From NCBI GenBank assembly GCA_009922595.1, contig RFVC01000002.1, forward strand, positions 1 to 64,000: 64,000 nucleotides of DNA. The letters run 5' to 3'. The stretch is from Gammaproteobacteria bacterium (lineage in GTDB: Bacteria > Pseudomonadota > Gammaproteobacteria > Pseudomonadales > Pseudohongiellaceae). Within the stretch, counting starts at the first letter, position 1. Each line of letters opens with the position of its first letter. The translations under genes and the position numbers were made by a program. Under the pieces are notes generated by a model that was given only the letters and a program-made list of their open reading frames with translations, had not been told where the DNA came from and did not search any database. This document shows, one piece after another, positions 46,938 through 56,535 of this stretch.

Positions 46938-48233
46938 CTAAGCAAGGTCTGAGACATTTTTATCGGCAAGGATCGACGTTTCGCCTTCACTGCGCCCGAT
47001 AATGACAGCTCCACAGGAGTCACTGAAGATGTTCACCGAGGTGCGGCACATATCCAGTATCCGGTCAGTTACTAGCAGCAGCCCGATGGCCTCAACAGGC
47101 AGCTCGATTGCCGTAAGAATTACGGTAATGGCGACCAAACTCGCCGCCGGTATTCCGGCAACCCCAATCGACGTTAATAGCGCAATCAGCACGACGGTGA
47201 ACTGGGTGGCAAAGGTCATTTCCAGCCCATAGGCCTGGGCAAGAAAGATCGCGGCCACACACTCATACAGTGCGGTGCCATCCATGTTGATGGTGGCGCC
47301 AAGCGGCAGCACAAAACTGGTAGTGCGATTAGAAACGCCAGCATTTTTCTCAACGCATTCCATGGTCAGCGGCAGGGTTCCCGAGGATGACGCCGAGGAA
47401 AAAGCCATCAGCATGGCTGGCGCCATTGCCCGAAAATGACTAGTGGGGTTTACACCAGCACCGTATTTCAATACCAACGGCAGCACAATGAACATATGGG
47501 CGGCAAGTGCCAGCAGAACAGTAAAGAAGAACAACAAAAGCGGCCTGAACGCGGTAAATCCAGTAGAAGCGACAGTTTCAGCAACTAGGCCAAAAACACC
47601 ATAAGGAGCAAACTTCATCACCCACACGGTGATGCGCATCATGGTTTCAAATACCCCACCCCACAGGTTGCCAAGCGCCTCGCTTTGTCTGGAAGGAATT
47701 TTCGTCATGAAAAAACCAAAAACTAGGCTGAAAAAAATCAGCCCAAGCATCTGTCCTTCGGCTGCTGCCTGAACAATATTGGTTGGAACCATGCGCAGGA
47801 ATATCTGGACTACATCACCTCCCCCACGCCCTTCCACGCTTGCCACTGCAGAGGTCGCCTCGGCACTGTCCAGCGTAAGGTTAAGCGCTTCGCCTACCGG
47901 CTGCCCGTTGGAAATACCGGGCGCAAACAGGTTGACAAAAAACAGGCCCACCAGTATTGCGGCGGTACTTGAAAAGGCGTAATAGACAATTGTCTTGCCT
48001 CCAAGGCGGCCAAGGTCATTGCCGCCCCCCAAAGTTGAGATGCCCACAATAATGGATGACATGATCAGCGGCACAATGATCATGCGCAGCGCGTTCATAA
48101 AAAGGGTGCCGATGAAATCGTAGACCTGAAGAAAAGTGACCCCCAGAACTGCAGCGTCTGTGCCAGTGAGAGCGCCGGCGATCGCCGCCAAGATGATGGC
48201 AGCCAAGATCTGCCAATGTAGTTTCAGTTTCAT
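46938..48233 (-). CDS. Dicarboxylate/amino acid:cation symporter (DAACS family)
   Basis: A GltP/DctA-type inner-membrane symporter (431 aa) for acidic amino acids or C4 dicarboxylates driven by sodium or protons. The serine-rich hairpin AFSSASSSGTLPLT, the unwound helix NMDGTALYE and the final GIPAASLVAITVIL followed by DRILDMCRTSVNIFSD are the transport-core signatures. Eight helices and two re-entrant loops can be traced. It is convergent with the aldehyde dehydrogenase (20 nt) and divergent from ubiA. Confidence 0.94.
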   Translation of the reverse strand: MKLKLHWQILAAIILAAIAGALTGTDAAVLGVTFLQVYDFIGTLFMNALRMIIVPLIMSSIIVGISTLGGGNDLGRLGGKTIVYYAFSSTAAILVGLFFVNLFAPGISNGQPVGEALNLTLDSAEATSAVASVEGRGGGDVVQIFLRMVPTNIVQAAAEGQMLGLIFFSLVFGFFMTKIPSRQSEALGNLWGGVFETMMRITVWVMKFAPYGVFGLVAETVASTGFTAFRPLLLFFFTVLLALAAHMFIVLPLVLKYGAGVNPTSHFRAMAPAMLMAFSSASSSGTLPLTMECVEKNAGVSNRTTSFVLPLGATINMDGTALYECVAAIFLAQAYGLEMTFATQFTVVLIALLTSIGVAGIPAASLVAITVILTAIELPVEAIGLLLVTDRILDMCRTSVNIFSDSCGAVIIGRSEGETSILADKNVSDLA

Positions 48234-48280
48234 GGTAAGCCCTTTTTTTTGTTGTCATTAGAACAATGGATCGTCCCTTA

Positions 48281-48309
48281 TTCAATGCTATGACCTGTGG
48301 GTCTATAAT
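48281..48309 (+). promoter_or_regulatory. Candidate promoter for ubiA
   Basis: TTCAAT (48281-48286), a 17-bp spacer and TATAAT (48304-48309) lie 30 nt upstream of the ubiA ATG. The -10 is perfect; the -35 is weak. Confidence 0.5.
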
Positions 48310-48339
48310 AATTCACCTCATTAACCGTGTTTGAATTTC

Positions 48340-49290
48340 ATGGCCGATACACAATACCTTGCTCGCAGTCGCGCCTTTCTCAATGAGATCTGGGAAAGCA
48401 GCAGGCAGGAATTCGAGAAGCGCTTTCCGGAAACCTACGCTCACCTGCCCTACTACTGGCAGCTCACCCGGATGGACCGCCCTATCGGCATTTTTCTGCT
48501 ACTCTGGCCCACCCTCTGGTGTCTATGGATTGCAGCCGAAGGCATCCCTGACCTCAAGCTGCTGATAATTTTTACCCTGGGTACCGTGCTCATGCGTGCG
48601 GCAGGCTGCTGCATCAATGATTATGCAGATCGTGATTTTGATGGGCATGTCGAGCGCACCAAGAATAGGCCTTTGGCAAAAGGACGAATAACAGGCAAAG
48701 AGGCGCTGATACTTTGCGCCCTGCTCTGCCTGCTGGCCTTTTGCCTCGTGCTATTAACCAACCGGTTGACAGTGTACATGTCATTTGGGGGGCTGGGGCT
48801 GGCACTGCTCTACCCGTTCACCAAGCGCTTCACCCACCTGGCCCAGCTTTTTTTAGGTGCGGCTTTTTCCTGGGGCGGGGTAATGGCATTTACCGCGCAA
48901 ACTGGCAAGCTTCCGGTTTACGCGTGGCTGCTCTATACGGCCAACTTCATCTGGACCGTGGTTTATGACACGCAGTACGCCATGGTGGACAGAAAAGATG
49001 ATTTGAAGATTGGCGTTAAATCTACGGCCATACTTTTTGCCGAGGCCGATATTTTTGTTATCGGCATGCTGCAGATGTTTTTCATTGTGTCCATGTCGCT
49101 TGCTGCTGAACCATTCGGCCTGGGGGGGTGGTACCAATTTGGTCTATTCATAGCGGCCTGCCTGTTTTGCTACCAACAGTTTCTGGTCTGGAAGCGCCTC
49201 CCTAAGGACTGCTTCCGCGCATTCCTCAATAATCACAAGGTCGGGATGGTGATTTTCTTTTTTACGGCAGTAGATTTATTTATTCCGTGA
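48340..49290 (+). CDS. ubiA: 4-hydroxybenzoate octaprenyltransferase
   Basis: UbiA (316 aa) prenylates 4-hydroxybenzoate in ubiquinone synthesis. The two magnesium-diphosphate sites are N93-D94-x2-D97-x-D99-x-D101 (NDYADRDFDGHVERTKNRPL) and DTQYAMVDRKDD. About eight or nine hydrophobic helices are present. ATG at 48340 is taken; a TTG nine bases upstream is possible. The N-terminus has about 30 extra residues before the first conserved LPYYWQLTRMDRPIG. UbiC, its usual partner gene, is not adjacent. Confidence 0.95.
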   Translation: MADTQYLARSRAFLNEIWESSRQEFEKRFPETYAHLPYYWQLTRMDRPIGIFLLLWPTLWCLWIAAEGIPDLKLLIIFTLGTVLMRAAGCCINDYADRDFDGHVERTKNRPLAKGRITGKEALILCALLCLLAFCLVLLTNRLTVYMSFGGLGLALLYPFTKRFTHLAQLFLGAAFSWGGVMAFTAQTGKLPVYAWLLYTANFIWTVVYDTQYAMVDRKDDLKIGVKSTAILFAEADIFVIGMLQMFFIVSMSLAAEPFGLGGWYQFGLFIAACLFCYQQFLVWKRLPKDCFRAFLNNHKVGMVIFFFTAVDLFIP

Positions 49291-49417
49291 GAGGCAAAAA
49301 GCAAACAAGGATGTTATTAGAAATTTGTCTGCCAAACTTTAAATAACTTACAAAATATTCTCTGTAATTTCTATCTAAAACTTTCTGCTTAACGAATTAT
49401 TCCTTGAATCTTGTCTC

Positions 49418-49777
49418 TTATAGAAGCTCCTTCCCATTAAAGACTTTCCTATCCAGCTCAAAAGACTCGACTCCATCTACACAACCAAGATTGACACGAA
49501 AGTACCCTGGCTTGCGCATAGTCTCATGGAAAGTGTAATTACCGCACTGATTGCAGAAATAATGTTTCGCCACCTTGTTACCGAACTGGTAGCTGGATAA
49601 GGCATTACCTTCTATGGTTCTTTCCAGCTCGGCATCGGCTAGAGGCGGATTGAGCATGATAGCGGCGCGACGTTCACAGTAGGAGCAGTTGCAGCTCAGC
49701 CCCGAGGTTATTTCCTCTGCCATTGAAAATGAAAATTTGACGGCGCCGCAGTGACAGCTTCCCCTGTATTTTGGCAT
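49418..49777 (-). CDS. GFA/CENP-V domain zinc protein
   Basis: A 119-residue protein of the glutathione-dependent formaldehyde-activating enzyme (GFA) fold. It shows the typical zinc ligands GSCHCGAVKF, CNCSYCERR and FCNQCGNYTFH. ATG at 49777 is chosen because GGGGGAGAC lies just upstream; a longer frame overlaps the previous gene. The family is named for formaldehyde activation, but most members have no proven reaction. It lies 20 nt after the PHP phosphatase gene. Confidence 0.88.
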   Translation of the reverse strand: MPKYRGSCHCGAVKFSFSMAEEITSGLSCNCSYCERRAAIMLNPPLADAELERTIEGNALSSYQFGNKVAKHYFCNQCGNYTFHETMRKPGYFRVNLGCVDGVESFELDRKVFNGKELL

Positions 49778-49797
49778 TAGTGTCTCCCCCTGGTGTT

Positions 49798-50661
49798 TCA
49801 GTTGTAGATAATCAGTGCAGGCCTGGGCCAATCTAGATTAGCGCCAAGATCACTCAGAATCTCAATACCCCTCTCATAATTTCGGCCCACGGAATTTACG
49901 CCGTGGGAATCGTCACCTGGCACAACATCAATATCAAGCTCGAGCGCTGCTTCCAGCACGGGCATGGAAGGATACTGCTCTGTGGCCTTGTCAAAACCAC
50001 GCAGGTTGAAATCCAGTATCAGGCCGCATTCTGAAACAAAATCCAGGTTGCGCTCTACCCGTTCCCAGACCCCGGCCTTTCCGAGAGTATTGAGATAATC
50101 GGGGTCAAATTTTCGGATAAGATCAAAATGCCCGACTACTGAAGGTTCAAGCTCTTGGAGCATTTCAAACTGGGCGTCAAAATAATCCCGGTAAAGCTGT
50201 TCCAGGCTGCCTGAAGCTTTGACAGCCGCATCGAAATTAGCCTGGTCATAATCGATACAGAAGCCGTTCACATGATGCACAGAGCCTACCAGGTAATCAG
50301 GTTTCAGTTCTTCCACCAGCTTGTGCACGTAGGCCGATGACCCTTCATAGGTTTCCGTTTCAAAAGCAGTATAGATTTCGATTTTGCCCGCATACTTTTG
50401 CTTAAGGCTGCGGCATTCACTGAAATAGGTACGAAACCTGTCAAGAAGGTAGTCGGCACCCAGGTCATCCTCAACTTCGTCAGGATAGCGCAGCGCATCG
50501 GAGAGTGGCGCCATATGTTCTGTAATGCCGACCCAAGAGAACCCTTCAGCAACGTAGGCGCGAATAACTTCTTCCAGGCTGTCGCTGGCATGATGACAAA
50601 ACTGTCCGCTGTGACCACCGTGCACAGACACTTTTTCAACGGCAGAAAAGACTTGAGACAT
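49798..50661 (-). CDS. PHP-domain histidinol-phosphatase-like protein
   Basis: A 287-residue metal-dependent phosphatase of the polymerase-and-histidinol-phosphatase (PHP) fold, HisK/YcdX type. The metal-binding start VSVHGGHSGQFCHHASDSLEE (split in two here) aligns with the HxHTxFCxHG motif of Bacillus HisK; then GITEHMAP, VGSVHHVNGF and a C-terminal PGDDSHGVNSVG follow. The first HxH is changed to HGGH, so the exact metal set may differ. The substrate is unproven; no other his genes are near. GFA follows on the same strand. Confidence 0.87.
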   Translation of the reverse strand: MSQVFSAVEKVSVHGGHSGQFCHHASDSLEEVIRAYVAEGFSWVGITEHMAPLSDALRYPDEVEDDLGADYLLDRFRTYFSECRSLKQKYAGKIEIYTAFETETYEGSSAYVHKLVEELKPDYLVGSVHHVNGFCIDYDQANFDAAVKASGSLEQLYRDYFDAQFEMLQELEPSVVGHFDLIRKFDPDYLNTLGKAGVWERVERNLDFVSECGLILDFNLRGFDKATEQYPSMPVLEAALELDIDVVPGDDSHGVNSVGRNYERGIEILSDLGANLDWPRPALIIYN

Positions 50662-50788
50662 TAACTTTCCCTGGGTTTATACAACGTCTGTAAATTAATG
50701 CAGCCTGGGATTCGAGTAAACACTTTTATAGATAAACTGAGCAATCTAGATCAGGGTGCCCCGCGTACCTGGAAGTAGATAGAATTTC

Positions 50789-52021
50789 ATGTCTACAATA
50801 AGAGCCTCGAAAGCAACATTCTGGTACCCTGTGAGCGAAGCGACTTATCACCTACGTTTTCTAACCAGCATAACTGAAATTGATGCTGAGGCCTGGGATG
50901 CCCTTGCCGGGAGAAACTACCCTTTCATGCAGCATGGCTTTTTCCTTGCCCTGGAAAAAAGCAACTGCACAAAGGCCATTACTGGCTGGCAGCCTTACCA
51001 TGCTGTAATTGAAAAAGGGCCTGAAGGCAGCAGTAAGCCAGTCGCCATCATGCCGCTTTTTTTGAAAGACAACTCACGTGGCGAATACGTTTTTGACTGG
51101 TCTTGGGCAGACGCTTACCACCGTCACGGCATGGAGTACTACCCAAAGCTTGTTACGGCCGTCCCTTTCACGCCCTGCCCTGGACCGCGAGTTTGTATTG
51201 CTACTGGTCAAGATGCGGATGAAATCTATCGAATTCTCAGTGTCTATATCCCGCAGCAGGCTAAAAAGCTTAATGCTTCAAGCTGGCATGTCCTATTTCC
51301 TGAGCGCCATGAATGTGAAGCCTTTAATACGCTCGGCATTCAGGACAGGATTGGATGTCAGTATCAGTGGTTTAACAATGAATATCAAACCTTCGACTGT
51401 TTCCTGGAACGCTTTGCCTCAAGGAAAAGGAAAAATATACGTAAGGAAAGACAAAAAATACTTGATGCCGGAATCAAATTCGAAAAAATTCCGGGGCACG
51501 AAATCACCAACGAACAGTGGAAGCAGTTTTATATTTTTTACCAGAACACGTACCTCGTGCGAGGACGCTCCCCTTACCTGACAGAGGAATTTTTTATAAG
51601 TGCCGGCGATATCATGCCGGATAGCCTGCTGCTAGTACTGGCAAAGAAAGACGACTCCTATATTGCTGGTGCATTAAGTTTCGTCGGTGAAGACACGCTT
51701 TTCGGCCGTTACTGGGGCTGTACCGAGGAATACCAATTCCTGCACTTCGAAACCTGCTACTACCAAGGCATTGATTACTGTATCGAAAAAGGGCTTAAGC
51801 GTTTTGATTCCGGGGCGCAGGGTGAGCATAAAATTCAGCGCGGCTTTGAACCAGTTCTGACCTGGTCCAATCACTGGATTGGCAACTCGGATTTTGATCA
51901 TGCCATCAGCCGCTTCCTGGCCGATGAAGAAAAATATATCCGACGGTACCAGAAGGAAGCCTTCAACTATCTGCCTTTTAAAAATACAAATGAAGAGGAA
52001 AAGAAGCTGACCGGGGACTAG
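50789..52021 (+). CDS. FemAB-like acyltransferase (DUF482 type, GNAT fold)
   Basis: A 410-residue protein of the peptidogalycan/FemAB-like family. Features are the early FMQHGFFLALEKSNC motif, the central FDWSWADAYHRHGMEYYPKLV with PCPGPRV, and a GNAT-type second half with GRYWGCTEEYQFLHFETCYYQ and RFDSGAQGEHKIQRGFEP. The family is common in proteobacteria, but its acceptor molecule is unknown; related FemXAB enzymes add amino acids to cell wall precursors. It stands alone between the PHP gene (divergent) and yaaA (convergent). Confidence 0.9.
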   Translation: MSTIRASKATFWYPVSEATYHLRFLTSITEIDAEAWDALAGRNYPFMQHGFFLALEKSNCTKAITGWQPYHAVIEKGPEGSSKPVAIMPLFLKDNSRGEYVFDWSWADAYHRHGMEYYPKLVTAVPFTPCPGPRVCIATGQDADEIYRILSVYIPQQAKKLNASSWHVLFPERHECEAFNTLGIQDRIGCQYQWFNNEYQTFDCFLERFASRKRKNIRKERQKILDAGIKFEKIPGHEITNEQWKQFYIFYQNTYLVRGRSPYLTEEFFISAGDIMPDSLLLVLAKKDDSYIAGALSFVGEDTLFGRYWGCTEEYQFLHFETCYYQGIDYCIEKGLKRFDSGAQGEHKIQRGFEPVLTWSNHWIGNSDFDHAISRFLADEEKYIRRYQKEAFNYLPFKNTNEEEKKLTGD

Positions 52022-52117
52022 GTTTTTTCGCTAGATCAACAACTGGTTTTATACAGGCATCACTTGATCTACCAAAAGACCAAGCTTCGCACTAATCGCA
52101 ACTTCGGTGTTTAAGAC

Positions 52118-52891
52118 TTATTTAAGTTTGCGCAGGAATACCGGTTTTTCTTCGGTTGACTCTGTTTTATTGAACTTGTAGCCATTCAGCCTGTAATTTT
52201 TTAGTTCGTTCACATCCTCTGCGCGGTTCCTAATAATCCAGGCTGCCATCTGCCCCCTGGCCTTCTTAGCAAAGAAGCTAATAACGCGATATTTACCGCC
52301 ACTAAAGTCCTTGAAGACGGGCTGCACAACCTTTGCCTGCAGGCCTTTTTTATCCAGCACATTGAAATATTCATTTGATGCCAGATTAACTAGAACCTCT
52401 TCCCCGGTCGCTTTCAAATCGCGGTTTATCGATTTAGTGATCTTATCACCCCAGAATTCGTAGAGGTTTTTCCCCCGTTCATTCTCCAGGGCCGTGCCCA
52501 TTTCAAGACGATAAGCCTGCATCAGGTCGAGGGGCTTGAGTGCGCCATAAAGACCAGACAGAATGCGAAGATGATCCTGGGCGTACTCAATATCGGCCTT
52601 ACTAAATTTTTCTGCCTCAAGCCCCGTATAAACATCTCCCATGAAGGTGAATATTGAAGGACGTGCGTTGTCTTCACTAAAAGGGGTTTTCCAATTTTTA
52701 TAGCGTTCTGTATTCAGCTCGCTAATGGCATCGCTGGTATTCATGAGCTTCTTCAGGGCATCCGAAGAATAAGAGCGCATCTGTTTAACCAGTTTACGAG
52801 CATCACTCAGAAACTCGGGCTGGGTAACCAAGGGTGTATTGTAATTGCTTTCCAGGTCCAGCGTCTTAGCTGGCGAGAGTACAATAAGCAT
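52118..52891 (-). CDS. yaaA: Peroxide stress protein YaaA
   Basis: A 257-residue YaaA/DUF328 protein. In E. coli YaaA is induced by OxyR and lowers free iron during hydrogen peroxide stress; it also binds DNA. The start MLIVLSPAKTLD, the GDVYTGLEAE segment, RILSGLYGALKPLDLMQAYRLEMG and the C-terminal SFFAKKARGQMAAW are diagnostic. Length equals E. coli YaaA (258 aa). It precedes by 46 nt no same-strand partner except the hypothetical gene upstream at 52938. Confidence 0.95.
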   Translation of the reverse strand: MLIVLSPAKTLDLESNYNTPLVTQPEFLSDARKLVKQMRSYSSDALKKLMNTSDAISELNTERYKNWKTPFSEDNARPSIFTFMGDVYTGLEAEKFSKADIEYAQDHLRILSGLYGALKPLDLMQAYRLEMGTALENERGKNLYEFWGDKITKSINRDLKATGEEVLVNLASNEYFNVLDKKGLQAKVVQPVFKDFSGGKYRVISFFAKKARGQMAAWIIRNRAEDVNELKNYRLNGYKFNKTESTEEKPVFLRKLK

Positions 52892-52937
52892 TATGATTAA
52901 ACGTCCTTAACGCGATGTTTGTTTCAATGAAGTTATG

Positions 52938-53447
52938 TCATACCGTGTTGAGAAATTCATCCCACCAGTGCAGCGGGGTTACGCCATCCTGTCGGTCGTA
53001 AATATTACCGTAGTACCAGACCGAGTCCTTGAACCTGGCCATAGCGCCGTCCAAAAGACGCTCTATTTCAGCGAAGCCAATATTAACATGCAGGCTGTAA
53101 GCCAGGGCACGCTTAGTTTTGCAGTCTAGGGAGCCGCCCAGTTTTTCCACCTCAGGAGTAAGGTATTCCTCCAAGGGTGCTACATTGTCCTTACGAAAAA
53201 AACGTATCGCCAGGTTGCCGCTTCGCTTCATTATCTGATAATCCGCAGGGTTGTCGGGGGCGCAGGAAAAAATATCGCCTGCCGCCAGGTCTCGCACAAA
53301 GAGCGGTGAGCGCAACATCTCAAAGGCGCCAACCTCCGTCAGCTTCACTTCCAGCTTTTCCAGTACGGGTGCGCCTTGGCTGTCAGTGCCAGCAACTAGT
53401 TGAACCCAGCGGGTTTCGTCCTTTTTTTGTTCGGATTCGTTCGGCAT
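52938..53447 (-). CDS. Hypothetical protein (possible DUF4265)
   Basis: A 169-residue cytoplasmic protein. The start is put at 53447 (MPNESEQKKDE); a longer frame from 53489 adds a hydrophobic leader not supported by a ribosome binding site. It begins with a beta-strand-rich part, with FVRDLAAGDIFSC recalling the DUF4265 family. It ends in WDEFLNTV. No function can be given. It lies 46 nt upstream of yaaA on the same strand and may share a transcript with it. Confidence 0.78.
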   Translation of the reverse strand: MPNESEQKKDETRWVQLVAGTDSQGAPVLEKLEVKLTEVGAFEMLRSPLFVRDLAAGDIFSCAPDNPADYQIMKRSGNLAIRFFRKDNVAPLEEYLTPEVEKLGGSLDCKTKRALAYSLHVNIGFAEIERLLDGAMARFKDSVWYYGNIYDRQDGVTPLHWWDEFLNTV

Positions 53448-53789
53448 GAGTGTTCCAAAAACGCGCCATAGTATCAGGCTACATGGCACCTTTCACCTTC
53501 CTTGTCTTATTTTAAGTAGTCAGGTGGCTAGCGCTTTTAATCTGATTCTACAAATTTCTGGGCAGAGATAGAGACATATTAAATTACAAAAACGCTCTTC
53601 TAGCTTAGATTCTTTCCCGGTATTTGATCATGCTCTACATGGGCTTGAATGGCTATTTGGTTCCACCCCATTAAGCATGACTCAAAGCGTGCGCAGTGAT
53701 CTCATGATCTTACACATCAGAAAATAGCTTGACCTTCGGCATTGCCTTAGCCAAAAAAAACCTGCACTCTTAATTTATATTTTTATCTC
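53448..53789. other. Intergenic region
   Basis: A 342-bp gap between the divergent hypothetical and membrane protein genes. It is AT-rich, with no coding frame, relic or strong repeat that I can see. It likely holds the two divergent promoters. Confidence 0.5.
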
Positions 53790-54161
53790 TTGTGCCTTAA
53801 TTTGAACAAGTTGTTGCTAATCCTGCACCAGATCGCTTTGAGGATCCGGTGGTGTCGCTCAATCGCAATCCTGTTTGGATTAGCTGGTCTTAGCGGCTTT
53901 GTTGCCAGCCTATTTATGGAAGGCGGTCATTATGGGCACTGGCTCGAACCCTCACTAGTCCTCATTCTCTGGGGCATGATGTTTTTCACTTTCATACAGC
54001 TTTTCCAGCGTATTCCTACCCCTGTCTTACCGCAAGATGACTTCATCACTAGGCTTGGCTCGCGCATTCTGCTGGTTTTTTACAGCTTACTGGCCCTGGC
54101 AGTTGTCATTGTCTCTCTTATCTTGGTCTGGATGAGCTACAGACTCATTTACCTAGACTAG
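53790..54161 (+). CDS. Small membrane protein
   Basis: A 123-residue inner-membrane protein with three helices, at about 24-42, 50-70 and 90-115. TTG at 53790 is the first start; another TTG at 53802 is possible. No known family is recognised. A hydrophobic frame of this length is unlikely by chance, but expression is unproven. It stands alone upstream of the cyclophilin gene. Confidence 0.6.
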   Translation: MCLNLNKLLLILHQIALRIRWCRSIAILFGLAGLSGFVASLFMEGGHYGHWLEPSLVLILWGMMFFTFIQLFQRIPTPVLPQDDFITRLGSRILLVFYSLLALAVVIVSLILVWMSYRLIYLD

Positions 54162-54337
54162 ACATAATAAAAGCCGGCTAGATAAACCAGCTTGAAGCTA
54201 TCATTTTTTATAGAGCTAATAATTTATGGTCAAGCTCAAGAACACATACTGAGTGTGCATACCTACGTAGCTGATTTATGCTATTCTGCGCCCTCGTTTT
54301 TTGCCATAAATCTGTTCAATTCGTCCTTTTTACAAAT

Positions 54338-55978
54338 ATGAAAAAGCCTGCCTACAACACTTTTCTTTTAGCAGCTATCCCATTGATATTCCTGTCTTTT
54401 TCAATAAGGGTTACAGCCCAGACCGTTACCTGTTTTGATACCAATATCGGCAGTTTCTGTGTTGAACTGTTAGAAACTGAGGCCCCCGGGACATCTCAGA
54501 ATTTCCTAGGATATTTAAACCAGGGTAGTTACCGTAATTCCTTTTTCCATCTCTTATCGACAGAGAGCCCTGCCTATATTCAGGGCGGCCGATTCGCTGA
54601 CCTGGGTGGCGGAGATCTAAGCTCTCTAGTCGAAATTTTTCGCCGACCCTCGGTAACTCCTGAAACTAGCTTAGAAAACACTCGCGGAACATTGGCAATG
54701 GTGCCCGACGATTTGGCAAATCCTGACGTGATTACCAGTCAGTTCATTATCAACCTCACCGATAACCCTCAGTTTGATGACGCGGAGGGCACAACAGTGT
54801 TTGCCAGAATCTTGGGAGATGGCCTGGATATCGTGGATGCCATAGCTACTTTACCTGCTATTTCTCTTGGCGCCGAAGGGCTTGAGCAGGTCCCGGTAAT
54901 CGGACCTGAGGTGCCGGCCATTAATTCGGTCAGGGTGAATATTCTAGATGCGTACATTTATGATGGAACCGCTGAGGAATATCTTGCTGAATTTGGAGGC
55001 TCTGGTGGAAATGGTGGCGAAGACGGTGATGATAACGGCGGGGAAACACCTACACCTGGGGAAGGCGAGGTTCTCTATAAAGATGCCGTCTGTGTCGATA
55101 CCAATGTCGGTGAATTCTGTATGCAGATGCTGACTGATGTGACCCCTATTACAGTCCAGAATTTTCTAAACTATGTAAACAGCAGCCGCTATGACGATAC
55201 CCTCATACATCGCTCGGTTCCCGGGTTTGTTATCCAGGGCGGTGGATACCGCGCTAACCCGCTCGGCGCATCTATCGAGAGAGACGATGCTATCCAAAAC
55301 GAATTCAATCGTTCAAATCTGCGAGGGACAGTAGCTATGGCGAGACTTGGCGGCATTGAAAATAGTGCAACCAGTGAATGGTATGTAAACCTAGCTAACA
55401 ATTCTCAGCTAGATGGCGTTGATGGTGGTTTTACAGTTTTTGGCGAAATAGTTTCGGGAATGGATGTAATTGATTCAATTGCGAATCTGCCAATTTCAGA
55501 CCAGCAGTCAACGCTGGGGAGCCCATTTGGCGAGCTACCTTTGGTTGATGAAGACGATGATGGTGTCGATGCAGATGATATCGTCTTAGTTCAGAGAATT
55601 TATATCACTGACGTCATTGCTAATGAAATGGCGGACAGTGGCGCCACAGATAACAACAATGAAACAACGCCAGAGACTACAGCTCAATATTCTTCCCTCA
55701 CCCAAAGCTTCAAGCTGGATGTAAAAGTTAATAGTGAACTTTATCGCGTCACAATGTTCAGAAGAGAAGATTTGGCTGGTCTTTCATTTAGCGTCAACAC
55801 TAGCACTATTATTACAGTCAACGATGTTGGTCAGGATAGAGGCATTATGGATTTAGACTCTGGCATATTTACAATACCCACAATTCTTGTGGGCGGCCAG
55901 GTTGTGACGGATGTTGTTTTAAAACTGACGGATTTCGCTACGCTTACTTTCAGACTTGAAAGCTATAACACTCAGTAA
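54338..55978 (+). CDS. Exported protein with two cyclophilin-type PPIase domains
   Basis: A 546-residue protein beginning with a signal peptide (ATG at 54338; a frame from 54278 has a poorer N-terminus). Domain 1 (about 30-205) and domain 2 (about 250-455) are cyclophilin folds joined by a G/D/E-rich linker (220-245). Cyclophilins isomerise peptidyl-prolyl bonds. Domain 2 keeps the active arginine in H291-R292 with FVIQGGGY; domain 1 reads H71-L72, so it has lost that arginine and is probably inactive. The last 90 residues are a separate beta-rich segment. The TRAP small permease starts 2 nt downstream, an odd neighbour. Confidence 0.9.
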   Translation: MKKPAYNTFLLAAIPLIFLSFSIRVTAQTVTCFDTNIGSFCVELLETEAPGTSQNFLGYLNQGSYRNSFFHLLSTESPAYIQGGRFADLGGGDLSSLVEIFRRPSVTPETSLENTRGTLAMVPDDLANPDVITSQFIINLTDNPQFDDAEGTTVFARILGDGLDIVDAIATLPAISLGAEGLEQVPVIGPEVPAINSVRVNILDAYIYDGTAEEYLAEFGGSGGNGGEDGDDNGGETPTPGEGEVLYKDAVCVDTNVGEFCMQMLTDVTPITVQNFLNYVNSSRYDDTLIHRSVPGFVIQGGGYRANPLGASIERDDAIQNEFNRSNLRGTVAMARLGGIENSATSEWYVNLANNSQLDGVDGGFTVFGEIVSGMDVIDSIANLPISDQQSTLGSPFGELPLVDEDDDGVDADDIVLVQRIYITDVIANEMADSGATDNNNETTPETTAQYSSLTQSFKLDVKVNSELYRVTMFRREDLAGLSFSVNTSTIITVNDVGQDRGIMDLDSGIFTIPTILVGGQVVTDVVLKLTDFATLTFRLESYNTQ

Positions 55979-55980
55979 CT

Positions 55981-56535
55981 GTGCTGAAACTCCTCAAGAC
56001 ATTCGTCCGCTACGCAGACGGTCTTACAGAAACCGTAGGTAAATCGTCTTCCTGGTGCGCTATCCTTATGGTGCTGGTGACGTTTTACATTGTTATCACA
56101 CGCTACGTATTCAATCTTGGCTCCATCGCGGTTCAGGAATCTGTTATCTACCTGAACGCTCTTTTATTTTTGCTTACCTCGGGTTACACACTTAAACATG
56201 ACGGGCATGTACGCGTAGATATTTTTTATGGCCCGGCTAGCGTGCGTTATAGAGCCTGGGCCAATATGCTTGGTGGTCTGTTTTTGTTGGTCCCGGTTGC
56301 GGGCTTTATCCTCTGGGTAAGCTGGGATTACGTGACGGCCGCCTGGCGTATCAAGGAAACCTCTCCTGAAGCCGGAGGAATCCCTTTTGTATATCTGCTC
56401 AAAACCCTGATTGTAGCGATGGCCTTCCTAGTTATTCTTCAAGGATTAGTAGAAATTATCCGCAACGCACTTTTTCTTTTTGCCGACGAAAAAGATCCAG
56501 ACCAGCAAAGCGATCTCAGTGGCGGAGCAATATGA
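55981..56535 (+). CDS. dctQ: TRAP transporter small permease (DctQ-type)
   Basis: The four-helix small membrane subunit (184 aa) of a tripartite ATP-independent periplasmic transporter. It starts at GTG 55981. The conserved RYVFNLGSIAVQESVIYLNALLF and LKHDGHVRVDIF motifs are present. Its stop overlaps the large permease ATG by 4 nt. The partner binding protein gene is convergent downstream. Confidence 0.93.
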   Translation: MLKLLKTFVRYADGLTETVGKSSSWCAILMVLVTFYIVITRYVFNLGSIAVQESVIYLNALLFLLTSGYTLKHDGHVRVDIFYGPASVRYRAWANMLGGLFLLVPVAGFILWVSWDYVTAAWRIKETSPEAGGIPFVYLLKTLIVAMAFLVILQGLVEIIRNALFLFADEKDPDQQSDLSGGAI

